Source of the DNA: a bacterium
Lineage (GTDB): Bacteria > Auribacterota > UBA3054 > JAAYZF01
Direction of reading: 5' to 3'
Assembly (NCBI GenBank): GCA_012514975.1
Contig: JAAYZF010000080.1
Span: 1-40,065, forward strand
Length of the DNA stretch: 40,065 nt
Each line of letters opens with the position of its first letter. The stretch's first letter is position 1. Made by a program: the position numbers and the translations under genes. The notes beneath the pieces are model-generated. The model searched no databases. It was not told where the DNA came from and saw only the letters and a program-made list of their open reading frames with translations. Positions 16,938 to 25,518 of this stretch are shown here, one piece after another.

Positions 16938-17137
16938 TGTTTCTCTCCCGCCTCACGCACAACGGAATTGAGCGGAGGCCTTATACGCACATAGTATAGC
17001 AGAAACCGAAACAGCCGGATGAACTTTCTTCTGCCTCGGCACACGTCTGATCCTTCTGTTCGACACGATTTCGTATGTGTCGTAGCCGTTCGCTCCGTGC
17101 CATCCGTGCCATCCGTGTACGGAGCCCGCTGTGCGCT

Positions 17138-17166
17138 TTGACTTCATGGTGCGACTGTGCTACAAT
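17138..17166 (+). promoter_or_regulatory. Sigma-70-type promoter TTGACT-17 bp-TACAAT
   Basis: TTGACT 17138-17143, 17-bp spacer, TACAAT 17161-17166; upstream of the flavodoxin-like CDS. Confidence 0.7.
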
Positions 17167-17274
17167 TGGGTGGCGGACCCGGCAGGCGTTCCCTGCGCAC
17201 GCCTCGATTGATCGGCGATCCCGGCGAAAAGAAGTCCGGCCCGCACCTCGTAATCATCCCGACCCGGAGACACC

Positions 17275-17736
17275 ATGAAACGGATCCTCATCGTCTACCA
17301 CTCGCAGGAGAAAGGCAACACGAAGCGCATGGCGGAGCTCGTCGCGCAAGGCTGCCGGAAACAGCCCGGCATCGACGTCGAGCTCGTGAATGTCAACGAG
17401 AAACGCGTTGACATGGATGCGGCGGAGAAAGCCGATGCGTACGCACTGGGCAGCCCCGATTACTTCACGCTCATGGCCGGCGGCCTGAAGCAGTTCTTCG
17501 ATGACATCATGCTGGCAAGCTGGCACAAGAAGCAGACACTCGGCAAACCGTACGTCGCATTCCTCACGCACGGCGGCGGCGGCGGCGCGATCAAAAGCAT
17601 CGACAAGCTCGCCGATGCATGCAAGCTCGTGAGAGTGGCGGACAACGTCGTCTGCAAAGGCGCGCCGGAGAAGCCCGCGGACGTGAAGTGCGCCATCGCG
17701 CTCGGCGAAGCGCTCGCCGCGCACGTCGCGCGGTAG
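17275..17736 (+). CDS. Flavodoxin-family / FMN-binding NAD(P)H oxidoreductase-like protein (153 aa)
   Basis: N-terminal MKRILIVYHSQEKGNTKRMAELVAQG phosphate-binding loop; GSPDYFTLMAGGLKQFFDD; THGGGGG segment. Confidence 0.9.
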   Translation: MKRILIVYHSQEKGNTKRMAELVAQGCRKQPGIDVELVNVNEKRVDMDAAEKADAYALGSPDYFTLMAGGLKQFFDDIMLASWHKKQTLGKPYVAFLTHGGGGGAIKSIDKLADACKLVRVADNVVCKGAPEKPADVKCAIALGEALAAHVAR

Positions 17737-17783
17737 ACGCCGCACGGCGTGCGGCGCGCGGATAACAGCATGGATGCACCTTG

Positions 17784-18863
17784 ATGACGAACGAACTCAT
17801 GATTCTGATTGTCGAGGCGATGTCGGTGTACTTCCTCGTGCTCTGGGCGCATTCGCTCAGAAGCCGGTTCGGCCTTGCCCATTTCTACGCGCTGATCGGC
17901 GGGCTGACGGCGATCATGTCTTGGGTGACGGACGCGGGGGTGAAAGTCGAGGTGGCCGGGATCACGTTCATGGTCGGCTCGACGGTGTTCTACACCTCGC
18001 TGCTGCTCGCGGTGTTTGTGGTCTACGTGTTTGACGGGCCGCGCGCCACGCGGATTGCCATCTCGACCGTCGCGGGCGTGTCGGCGATGGTGCCGTTGAT
18101 CGCCGTGGCCCTGCATTTCCAGATGAAGCTCGCGGGCCATTCGGAACTGGGCTTCGTGCCGACACCCAGCCTGCGGATCAATGCGGCGTCCGTGCTGGCA
18201 ACGGTGGCCGACCTCGTGTTCCTGGGCATGGCGTGGGAATTTCTCGGCAAGCCAAAGCTGCGGCTGCAGCTCTGGCTCCGCGCCTATCTCACCCTGCTCG
18301 GCGTCATGTGGCTCGACGTCTTCCTGTTCGCCACCGGCGCCTTCATCGGCGCGCCCGACTACCTGGGGATCATGAAGGGCACGCTGCTCACGCGGCTCAT
18401 CGTTTCGGCGTTCGCCTGCCCGTTCCTCTACCTCTACCTCGAGTGGCAGAACAAGGTGAAGGGCATCATCATCGAGAACAGGCCCGTCCTCTCCATCCTC
18501 AAGGAAGTCGCCGAAGTCCGCCTCGAGCTCTCGCTCGCCCAGCAGGAAATCGAACGCAGGAAGAAGGCCGAACGCGAGAAGGAGGAGCTGATCAGGAAAC
18601 TCGAGAAGACAATCGCGCGCGTCAAACGCCTCGAAGGCCTCCTCCCTGTCTGCTCAGGCTGCAAACGCATCCGCCTGGACGCGGAAGACCCGGACACGCC
18701 CCCCCGCTGGGTCACCCTCGAAGAATATGTCCGGGATGAAACCACCGTTACCTTCTCGCACGGCATGTGCATCGAGTGCGCGCGACGGATGTTCCCGGAA
18801 ATAAGCGAGGAGGACCTCGCGGACGCCGAACGCCGGAGCCGCGGCCGGTGGCGCAAGACCTGA
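17784..18863 (+). CDS. Multi-TM protein with VUT (queuosine-precursor-transporter)-like N-terminus, coiled coil and C-terminal CxxC...CxxC module
   Basis: Several predicted TM segments (SVYFLVLWAHSLRSRFGLAHFYALIGGLTAI...), charged coiled coil, then LLPVCSGCKRIRLD...TFSHGMCIECARRMFPE. The ATG at 17784 is preferred to the TTG at 17781. Confidence 0.7.
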   Translation: MTNELMILIVEAMSVYFLVLWAHSLRSRFGLAHFYALIGGLTAIMSWVTDAGVKVEVAGITFMVGSTVFYTSLLLAVFVVYVFDGPRATRIAISTVAGVSAMVPLIAVALHFQMKLAGHSELGFVPTPSLRINAASVLATVADLVFLGMAWEFLGKPKLRLQLWLRAYLTLLGVMWLDVFLFATGAFIGAPDYLGIMKGTLLTRLIVSAFACPFLYLYLEWQNKVKGIIIENRPVLSILKEVAEVRLELSLAQQEIERRKKAEREKEELIRKLEKTIARVKRLEGLLPVCSGCKRIRLDAEDPDTPPRWVTLEEYVRDETTVTFSHGMCIECARRMFPEISEEDLADAERRSRGRWRKT

Positions 18864-18907
18864 CACGCGCTGCATCTGCCTGCGACTGCATCCGGGACAT
18901 CAGGATA

Positions 18908-21115
18908 TCAGGCGCTGCGCGCACGGCGCCGGCCTGCCCCGCCAGCTAACAGGAACGCAAGCGCCGCCGCACCGCCCTCCGGCACGCCGATCACGGTGAT
19001 GGTGTCGCCCGCAATGTTCCCCACCGTGTTGCTGCCATACACATGAAAGACGTTGGTGAACGCCGGAAGAGCCACTGGCGCGGAAACCCACGACTGCGAG
19101 GCGGCGAACGAGACGCATTCACCGTTCGCCGCGTTCGATATCCACATCATTCCCGTCACGAACGCGTTGTTCGTGCCCGCGAGCACAAACGAAGGCGTCG
19201 TGTGCGCCTGCGCGATCTCGTTCGTGATGTCGACGAACGGCATGCCTGCCACGACGGGCGGCTCCTGCCGCATGGCGGGGTCGCCCAGCAGCGTCATGCC
19301 GAAATAGCACCAGCGATACGGCATGTCGCCCGTTGTCTCGACGCTGCCGATCAGTGCTTCCTTCGAGGCCTGGTTGGCGACCGCAAGGGCCGTGCAGCCG
19401 CCCGTAAGCAGGCCCTCGTAGAAATTGCGGAGGAACTCGCCGCTGTATCTCCATTCCTGCATTTCGTCATACCAGCCTTCGCGCGTATTGGCAAGCGTTG
19501 CCCATGCGGCTGCATCGTTGCGGACGACGAACGCCTCGCCGATGCAGTCCGGGCCGAACTGGTTGTCGAACGCGCCGACGTCGCATCCGGCGCTGTAGAA
19601 AAGGAACGGAGGCGCGTTGGTCAGGTAATCTATGTCGCCCTCGTAGAGGCGCATCGCGGTGGTCTCATCCGAATGGCCGTAATGGGCAATCATGCGCGGT
19701 GACGCATTGAGCGCGGCGATCGCGTTGACGAATGTCCATGTATCGTAGTAGTTTGGCCGGTCGTCGAGCCAGCTCACCGTGCTGTAGCTGCCGGTGAACG
19801 CGGGGAGCGTGGGGTCGAGCCCGTCGCCTCCCTGCGCGGCGCCGCCGAGGTACTCGGCGACGAACAGGGAGTTGACCGGAGGCTGGTTGCGCGTTGCCGC
19901 GTCAATCACCTTTGCCACGAATCGCGCGGCCTGCGCGGGCGTATCGACCGGCGCGCGGCCCACGCACACCTCCGCCAGCATGTCCACATCGCCGCCGCCG
20001 TCGCCATCGTCAGGCTCGCCATAGATGCCGTCGCCGTCGCCATCCCATGTGCCGTCAAGACACGCGAAGTAGAGATCACACGGCATCGCGTCGAATGTGA
20101 CGCCGCTGCACCGCGCATACGCCCCGCGCCATGGCACCACGCCGATGTCGCCGCCGAGCAGGACGTACCGGACGCCCCAGTTGGTGTACGCGTGACGAAT
20201 GTGGTTGCGCAGCTTGTCCGCCGCGTCAATCCCGTTGGTCGAGGAGACAACGTTCTCGATGGACGCGGTCAGCACGCTCAGCCCTTGCGCGGAGTGATAC
20301 GCGATCAGCGGCTGGAACGACACGAAAAGGTTGGTGCTCGTGACGAGCAGGTAGTCGTGTGTTGACGACGGTCCGAGGCCCTCGGGCGGCAGCTCGGCGC
20401 TGTATTCGTCGAGCATCTCCGGGTTGTCGACAAACGAAGGCAGCACGGCGGAAGCATGCCGGTCAACGCCATGCCGAGTTCCCGCGCGGTGCGCCGCGGC
20501 GCGGCGACCCGCCCCGCCCGCGACTGGCGCGCTCGATGCATCGTCACTCTCGACGCCGATTTCGACCCGCAGCACGGGCGTGAACGTCACGCGGCCCGAC
20601 GCCGGCATGTACTGCAGTGGGTAGACGCGCAGGACAGCGATTGCGTACCCCTCCATGTGCTGCACGGAAACAAGTTCCACCTGCGAGGCCGGATAGCTGC
20701 CTGGGGAGTTGTAGAGCGAGGCATCCGGCGTGGTGATGGAGCGCCCGGCGTCGGTGCGGCGCACCCGCAACGGAAGAGGATGACGCCCGTAGTCGATCTT
20801 CCACACGCCGTCAAGCGTTACGGGAGGCGAAACCGCATGCAGGGAAACGCCCGTGACGCGCATGCCGGGCGGCAGGAGGACGCGCAATGGCCTGAACGGC
20901 ATCAGCGGCTCGCCGGGCCGCTGGCGCACTGTGCATCCATCGAGTGCGACGCGCGAATACCCGGCGCCGGCCGCGGAGAACCGCGGTGAGTCAAACCGGC
21001 AGGTCAGTGATATCACCCGCTGCCCGCCGCCGGGCGCGGCATGAGCCGCGCGAGCCGCAAAGAACACGCACGCGCACACTGCCGCCGCAACCGCCTGTAT
21101 CCATCTGAACCGCAT
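18908..21115 (-). CDS. Secreted C25-family (gingipain-like) cysteine peptidase with PEP-CTERM-like C-terminus
   Basis: Signal peptide; MIAHYGHSDETTAMRLYEGDIDYLTNAPPFLFYSAGCDVGAFDN (catalytic His/Cys segment); C-terminus VPEGGAAALAFLLAGGAGRRRARSA. Confidence 0.88.
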   Translation of the reverse strand: MRFRWIQAVAAAVCACVFFAARAAHAAPGGGQRVISLTCRFDSPRFSAAGAGYSRVALDGCTVRQRPGEPLMPFRPLRVLLPPGMRVTGVSLHAVSPPVTLDGVWKIDYGRHPLPLRVRRTDAGRSITTPDASLYNSPGSYPASQVELVSVQHMEGYAIAVLRVYPLQYMPASGRVTFTPVLRVEIGVESDDASSAPVAGGAGRRAAAHRAGTRHGVDRHASAVLPSFVDNPEMLDEYSAELPPEGLGPSSTHDYLLVTSTNLFVSFQPLIAYHSAQGLSVLTASIENVVSSTNGIDAADKLRNHIRHAYTNWGVRYVLLGGDIGVVPWRGAYARCSGVTFDAMPCDLYFACLDGTWDGDGDGIYGEPDDGDGGGDVDMLAEVCVGRAPVDTPAQAARFVAKVIDAATRNQPPVNSLFVAEYLGGAAQGGDGLDPTLPAFTGSYSTVSWLDDRPNYYDTWTFVNAIAALNASPRMIAHYGHSDETTAMRLYEGDIDYLTNAPPFLFYSAGCDVGAFDNQFGPDCIGEAFVVRNDAAAWATLANTREGWYDEMQEWRYSGEFLRNFYEGLLTGGCTALAVANQASKEALIGSVETTGDMPYRWCYFGMTLLGDPAMRQEPPVVAGMPFVDITNEIAQAHTTPSFVLAGTNNAFVTGMMWISNAANGECVSFAASQSWVSAPVALPAFTNVFHVYGSNTVGNIAGDTITVIGVPEGGAAALAFLLAGGAGRRRARSA

Positions 21116-21145
21116 TGACTGTTCTGGCGCCGGAGCCGGGAAAAC

Positions 21146-21766
21146 TCACTGCACCGTCAGGCCCTCGACGCGGAAATCACCGATGACGACGGTCACTTTG
21201 CTCCCGGATTTGACTTCCTTGGCCGGGTTGGCAAAGAGAACGAAATACACTTTGTCCGGCTTCAACTGCGTGGCAGACTGGCGGAGCGGCCCGATCTTCG
21301 GCGTGGTAGGCACACGCAACGTCGTCCCGCTCACGTGGTCAACAAGGTACGGCCTGTTCTCAGGAGAGCCGAGCGTGGCAGCCTTTGCCGGATCGAGAAC
21401 CCTGTAACGGAAATCGACAATGTAGCCCGCCTGTGACATGCGCAAGCTGTATATCTCGACTCCCCACTTGTCGCGGAGGACGGCATTCTGCTCAGCGGTC
21501 GCCGGGCTTGGAAATGCAGCAGCGGGAAGGACCGCCGGCGCGGCGGCAGCGGCTTCTGCCGCACCGGCCTCCCCTGCCGGCGGTGCGGCCTCGACCGGCC
21601 GCCACACCGTTTCCGGCGGAGAGCCGGCGGCGGCCGGCGCGGCGCTCCGCGTCGCGCATCCGGCGATGATGATCACCGTGGCCAGCGCTGCCACGAGGGC
21701 TGCCGTGCGGCGTTGCCGGCATGTCGCACCGGCATCCTGCCGGACGGAATGGTGTGTGATCTGCAT
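21146..21766 (-). CDS. Putative lipoprotein, conserved C-terminal domain of unknown function
   Basis: ATG at 21766 (MQITHHSVRQDAGATC...) with GGGAG upstream; lipobox IIIAGC; Ala/Pro-rich linker; globular C-terminus KWGVEIYSLRMSQAGYIVDFRYRVLDPAKA. Confidence 0.75.
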   Translation of the reverse strand: MQITHHSVRQDAGATCRQRRTAALVAALATVIIIAGCATRSAAPAAAGSPPETVWRPVEAAPPAGEAGAAEAAAAAPAVLPAAAFPSPATAEQNAVLRDKWGVEIYSLRMSQAGYIVDFRYRVLDPAKAATLGSPENRPYLVDHVSGTTLRVPTTPKIGPLRQSATQLKPDKVYFVLFANPAKEVKSGSKVTVVIGDFRVEGLTVQ

Positions 21767-21809
21767 GTGGGTGCTCCCGGTTCTGCGCGTCCCTGCCCGC
21801 CCGTTATCA

Positions 21810-21825
21810 TGGTATTTACATACCA
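21810..21825. promoter_or_regulatory. Operator-like palindrome TGGTAT-TTAC-ATACCA
   Basis: Perfect 6-bp arms, abutting the -10 box of the lipoprotein promoter on its downstream side. Confidence 0.55.
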
Positions 21826-21853
21826 GTATACCCTTTCGACCGCGGGATGTCAA
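21825..21853 (-). promoter_or_regulatory. Sigma-70-type promoter TTGACA-17 bp-TATACT for the lipoprotein/C25 pair
   Basis: Reverse complement: TTGACA (21853-21848), 17-bp spacer, TATACT (21830-21825). Confidence 0.8.
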
Positions 21854-21854
21854 A

Positions 21855-21885
21855 CAAAGCCGTTGCGCGATGCGCAACGGCTTTG
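21855..21885 (-). terminator. Perfect 14-bp-arm hairpin, likely terminator of the upstream (-) operon
   Basis: CAAAGCCGTTGCGC-GAT-GCGCAACGGCTTTG; on the minus strand the stem ends ...GGCTTTG followed by TTTGACA (short T-rich tail). Confidence 0.75.
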
Positions 21886-21977
21886 CGATGACAACGCGGA
21901 TGCGACCCTTGTCCCGGCCGGCTCTCCTGGGCGCTGCGCAACACGTTCAGGGCATCACCCCGCGACATGTCTCAACG

Positions 21978-22009
21978 GTTGATGGCAGACCTCGAGGCCT
22001 GCCATCAAC
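21978..22009. other. Inverted repeat GTTGATGGCAG-A-CCTCGAGG-C-CTGCCATCAAC downstream of the PEP-CTERM gene
   Basis: 11-bp perfect arms around a CCTCGAGG palindrome, 47 bp beyond the stop codon at 22056; no T-run. Confidence 0.65.
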
Positions 22010-22055
22010 TGTCTATCCCGTGCCCGGCCTTCCATCCCAACTTCCACCCTTGCCT

Positions 22056-22961
22056 CTACAATGCCCTGCGCAGCATGCTTGCCACAGGCGCCAGCAGCAT
22101 CGCACCGGTTGCCAGCGGCTCAGGCACCGGCACGACCACCGGATACTCAGCGCTCACCGGCAGGCCCGGCCTCGGCGTGTTCGCATCCTTCACCCGCGCC
22201 CGGAGGTAGAGCTGCCGCGGGAACGGGCCGGGCACTTCACCCGTGAACGTCCCGTCCGGATTGACCGTCGCCTGGAGCGTCTGCCACGTGTTGCTCGCCT
22301 GGTCACGGTACTCGACCAGGAGGATCGAGCCGGGCAGCTCGTTGTTCCCCGCGCCAACCGCCACCGTGCCCGCAATGGTCGCGTTGACCGTCTGCGTCGG
22401 CGGCGGCGCGATGAACGGGATGCTATAGGCCGGGTTGACGCTCGACACCACCGGGTCGGCCGACCATTGATACACGTCCACCGCGTTGTTCAACGCGCGG
22501 CCAGCCGTTGCGCCGAGCGTGTCTCCGTAATAGGCGCTCAGCGGGATCGCCGTGCTGGAGAACGTGCGCAGCCAGCCCATGCGCGTCGCGTCGGAAGAGC
22601 CGATTGTGCCGCTCACCTGCCCGGCCTTGAGGATGGGAAACGCGACGCCGGCGTCGTCATCGCCCATCCTGCACGTGCCGACCTGGTATTCCTGCACACC
22701 TGGGGGAAGGTAGTTCGTGTACGCATCTCCCGAGGTCGCCCAGCCCCAGTTTGTCGGTGCGGCAAGGTCGTCGGCGCCGGCCGTGCCCGAGATGCATTTC
22801 TGGACATACAGCCCAGTCGGCGCGGGCGTCAGGTCTTTCATGCGCACCAAATGCTGGTCCGTGCCCAGTTCATCGGTGACATAGAACGCCTTGGTGGCGG
22901 CCGGGGCAAGGCCGGCGATCAGGCAGACACAACACACAGCGGCAAGCGTTTTGCTTTTCAT
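22056..22961 (-). CDS. PEP-CTERM sorting-domain protein (302 aa)
   Basis: ATG at 22961 with GGGAGAG RBS; signal peptide MKSKTLAAVCCVCLIAGLAPAA; C-terminus VPVPEPLATGAMLLAPVASMLRRAL (VPEP + hydrophobic stretch + RR). Confidence 0.88.
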   Translation of the reverse strand: MKSKTLAAVCCVCLIAGLAPAATKAFYVTDELGTDQHLVRMKDLTPAPTGLYVQKCISGTAGADDLAAPTNWGWATSGDAYTNYLPPGVQEYQVGTCRMGDDDAGVAFPILKAGQVSGTIGSSDATRMGWLRTFSSTAIPLSAYYGDTLGATAGRALNNAVDVYQWSADPVVSSVNPAYSIPFIAPPPTQTVNATIAGTVAVGAGNNELPGSILLVEYRDQASNTWQTLQATVNPDGTFTGEVPGPFPRQLYLRARVKDANTPRPGLPVSAEYPVVVPVPEPLATGAMLLAPVASMLRRAL

Positions 22962-23005
22962 CGTACTCTCCCTTTGATGGATAGACATCGTTATGTTCAT
23001 TGCGG

Positions 23006-25477
23006 TCAGTATGGTTTCGGCACGTTCCAGTTCGTCGTCGCGCCGGTATGCAGCGGATTGATGTAGATGATGTAGCCTTTGCCCGCCTGCAGGTTCGTCG
23101 CCGATGCGTCGTCGTAGAACCATGCGCCAAGGCCGCGCGACGCGGTGAACGTGTTGCCGCCCACCGGCTCCTGGCTCTGCACGCGGTCGCGGTTGATCAG
23201 GAACCCGGCCTGGTCGGTCAGCACCGATGCCACCGCGCCCTGGTCGAACGACGCCTCGTACGGATACGGGTACGCCACCCAGTTCTCACGGAACGTCACG
23301 CCGTCGGACTGGACGATGCCGCCGACCGTGTGCGCCGGGTCGTTGCGCACCTTGCCGACGAACGTCAGAGGCTTGTCCGGCCCGGTGTGCAGCGGGTTGA
23401 CCAGGATCGAGTACATCTTGTTCGCGTACCAGTTCGTGGCGATCGGCGAATCCATGAACCACGTGTTGCTTCCGCGCGACGCGGTGAACGTGTTGCCGCC
23501 GATCGGCTCCTGCGCCTGGACGCGGTCGCGCTGGTTCAGGAATCCCGCCTGATCCGTCAGGCATGCTGCCACGCCGATTTCGTCGAAGGACTTGAACGCG
23601 ACGGTGTTGCCGCTGGCATCGAGCAGGTCGAACGGGCAGGACACCCAGTTCTCTCCGAACGTCACGCCGTCGGACTGCCTGATCTTCATTGTGTAGGCGC
23701 CCACGGCATACGCGCTCGTGTACGGCCCGCTGGCGATGAGGTAGTAGACCGCCGGGTAGTTCGTCGACTCGAGGTCCGTCCAGGGCGACGTCACGCCTTG
23801 CGCGAGCACGAGCCAGTCGGCGGCGTTCGAGGAGAAGTAACGGTTCGTGCATGCGAGCACTCCGACGGTGCCGTTGCTCCACGTCAGGTTGATCACGCCG
23901 CCGTCCATGTTGATGCTGAACTGCTCGACGTCATACGGATTGACCGGCGTGAGGCGCGTCACGAGCAGCGTGTCGACACTCTCCGCGCCAACGCTGTTCG
24001 TGCCGGCGACGGTGATCACGTTGAGGCCGTAGACGAGGTTGCTGATGGTCGCCTGCCACGAGGCCGCCGCGGGCACGCTGCCCGAGTCGGTCATGATGCC
24101 GGCGATGCTGTTCGAGTAGCATTCGTAGACGAGGCTGCCCGCGCAGTAGAGGCTCGTGCCGCCGATGGTCACGCTCGACACGCCGCTCGCCACGACGAAG
24201 TCGGCATTGGTAATGTCAACGAACGGCGGGGCAATGTACGTCACGTCGTGCGTATCACTCGCCACGTCGCCCGCGATGTTCGACCCGTACACGGCAATCG
24301 TGTTCAGGCCGGGAACGAGCGCCACTGGGTCGCCCCACGCGAACGCGGCTGCCACGCCGCCCGCGGCGGCGTTCGAGACCCAGAGCGCTGCTGTGTAGAT
24401 GCTGTTTGTGCCGAAGATGTCAACGGAGGCTGTGAGGACGCTCTGCGGCGCCGCATTCGTTATGTCCACGAACGCCGGGCCGGGAGGCGGCGCGGACGCC
24501 ACGAGCAGATGCCTCAGCATTCCGCCCGGCTCATTCGCGCCGTTGTACAGGCCGAGCCGCCGGTCGAACAACGCATACACGTTCGATGCGGCCGGCGTGA
24601 ACACGCCGTCGGCAGTGTTGAGCGGCGCGATGGTGGTGGCATAGGTGTCGCGGGGATACGCCACCGGCTGGCCGTTCTCCGCCACGAGCGTGAACAGGGC
24701 ATCGTTGATCATCGGGATGTGATAGTCGATACCCGCGTTGATCATGCGCAGGAGGACGCGGCTGCCGGCAATGCCGACGTGGATGGGCGGCAGGCCGTTG
24801 GTATAGGACACGCCATTGATCATGAAATACCGCGGAGCATACTTGAGCGTGCTCGTGACGCCGAGGCCGGGCCCGTAGTCGTTCGAGGCGACGGCATCAT
24901 GGAGGTCTGGATCGATCTCACTGAAGAACAGCGTGATGTCCTGGTCGATCGGCACGCCGGGATACGCCCCGTCCGCGGTTTCGAGCTTGGTAAGCGCGCC
25001 ATAGAGGCCCATCTGCACCTGCAGCGCGGGATGCGAGCCGCTGTGATAGACATGCGTGCCCGCCTGGACGTTCGTCCAGAGAAAATCAGCTCCGCCGCCC
25101 GGCGCCGCCTCGTGCGTGAACGACCGCGCGCGCCCGTCGCCATTGCGGACGGGATCGCCAATCGAGGACGCCAGGCCGGGGACGACGATCGACACGGGCT
25201 CAGGGAGCTCGTTGGTAAGATGGATCAGCAGGTCCTGCGCGCCGGCGTCAAGGGCGATCGCCGGGCCGGGCACGGTGACGGCGCCGTCCTGGCTGCCCGG
25301 GCCCGAGTCCTGGGCGAAGCCCCACATGAGCACCGTTCGTCCGTCGGCCATGGTGTTCGTGACCGTGGCCGCGCGGAAGTAGAGCTCAGTCAGGGCGGCC
25401 TGGCACGTGCCCGCGGCAACCAGGCAGACTCCCAAGATGAGCATCCGCAATCCCGTATTCGTACTTGAACATTTCAT
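23006..25477 (-). CDS. Exported cupredoxin/MCO-like protein with Ig-like 'FVDITN' domains and a duplicated C-terminal domain (~823 aa)
   Basis: ATG at 25477 with GGAG; signal peptide MKCSSTNTGLRMLILGVCLVAAGTCQA; GTHVYHSGSHPALQVQMGLYGAL; PFVDITN...GTN repeats; two SDGVTFxENWV...LTDQAGF...RDRVQxQEPxGGNTFTASRG units. Confidence 0.8.
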   Translation of the reverse strand: MKCSSTNTGLRMLILGVCLVAAGTCQAALTELYFRAATVTNTMADGRTVLMWGFAQDSGPGSQDGAVTVPGPAIALDAGAQDLLIHLTNELPEPVSIVVPGLASSIGDPVRNGDGRARSFTHEAAPGGGADFLWTNVQAGTHVYHSGSHPALQVQMGLYGALTKLETADGAYPGVPIDQDITLFFSEIDPDLHDAVASNDYGPGLGVTSTLKYAPRYFMINGVSYTNGLPPIHVGIAGSRVLLRMINAGIDYHIPMINDALFTLVAENGQPVAYPRDTYATTIAPLNTADGVFTPAASNVYALFDRRLGLYNGANEPGGMLRHLLVASAPPPGPAFVDITNAAPQSVLTASVDIFGTNSIYTAALWVSNAAAGGVAAAFAWGDPVALVPGLNTIAVYGSNIAGDVASDTHDVTYIAPPFVDITNADFVVASGVSSVTIGGTSLYCAGSLVYECYSNSIAGIMTDSGSVPAAASWQATISNLVYGLNVITVAGTNSVGAESVDTLLVTRLTPVNPYDVEQFSINMDGGVINLTWSNGTVGVLACTNRYFSSNAADWLVLAQGVTSPWTDLESTNYPAVYYLIASGPYTSAYAVGAYTMKIRQSDGVTFGENWVSCPFDLLDASGNTVAFKSFDEIGVAACLTDQAGFLNQRDRVQAQEPIGGNTFTASRGSNTWFMDSPIATNWYANKMYSILVNPLHTGPDKPLTFVGKVRNDPAHTVGGIVQSDGVTFRENWVAYPYPYEASFDQGAVASVLTDQAGFLINRDRVQSQEPVGGNTFTASRGLGAWFYDDASATNLQAGKGYIIYINPLHTGATTNWNVPKPY

Positions 25478-25518
25478 GACTGTCTCCTGGTTGTCAGAGA
25501 GCACTATGCGCCGTTAAG

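Noticed and set aside
16993-16998. TATACT -10-like box upstream of the sulfatase (minus strand)
   Set aside because: No convincing -35 element at the correct spacing, so not listed as a promoter.
17738-17756. Hairpin CGCCGCAC-GGC-GTGCGGCG directly after the flavodoxin stop codon as a terminator
   Set aside because: No T-rich tail, and the next gene in the same direction starts 28 bp later; could be an RNA-processing or attenuation element but unsupported.
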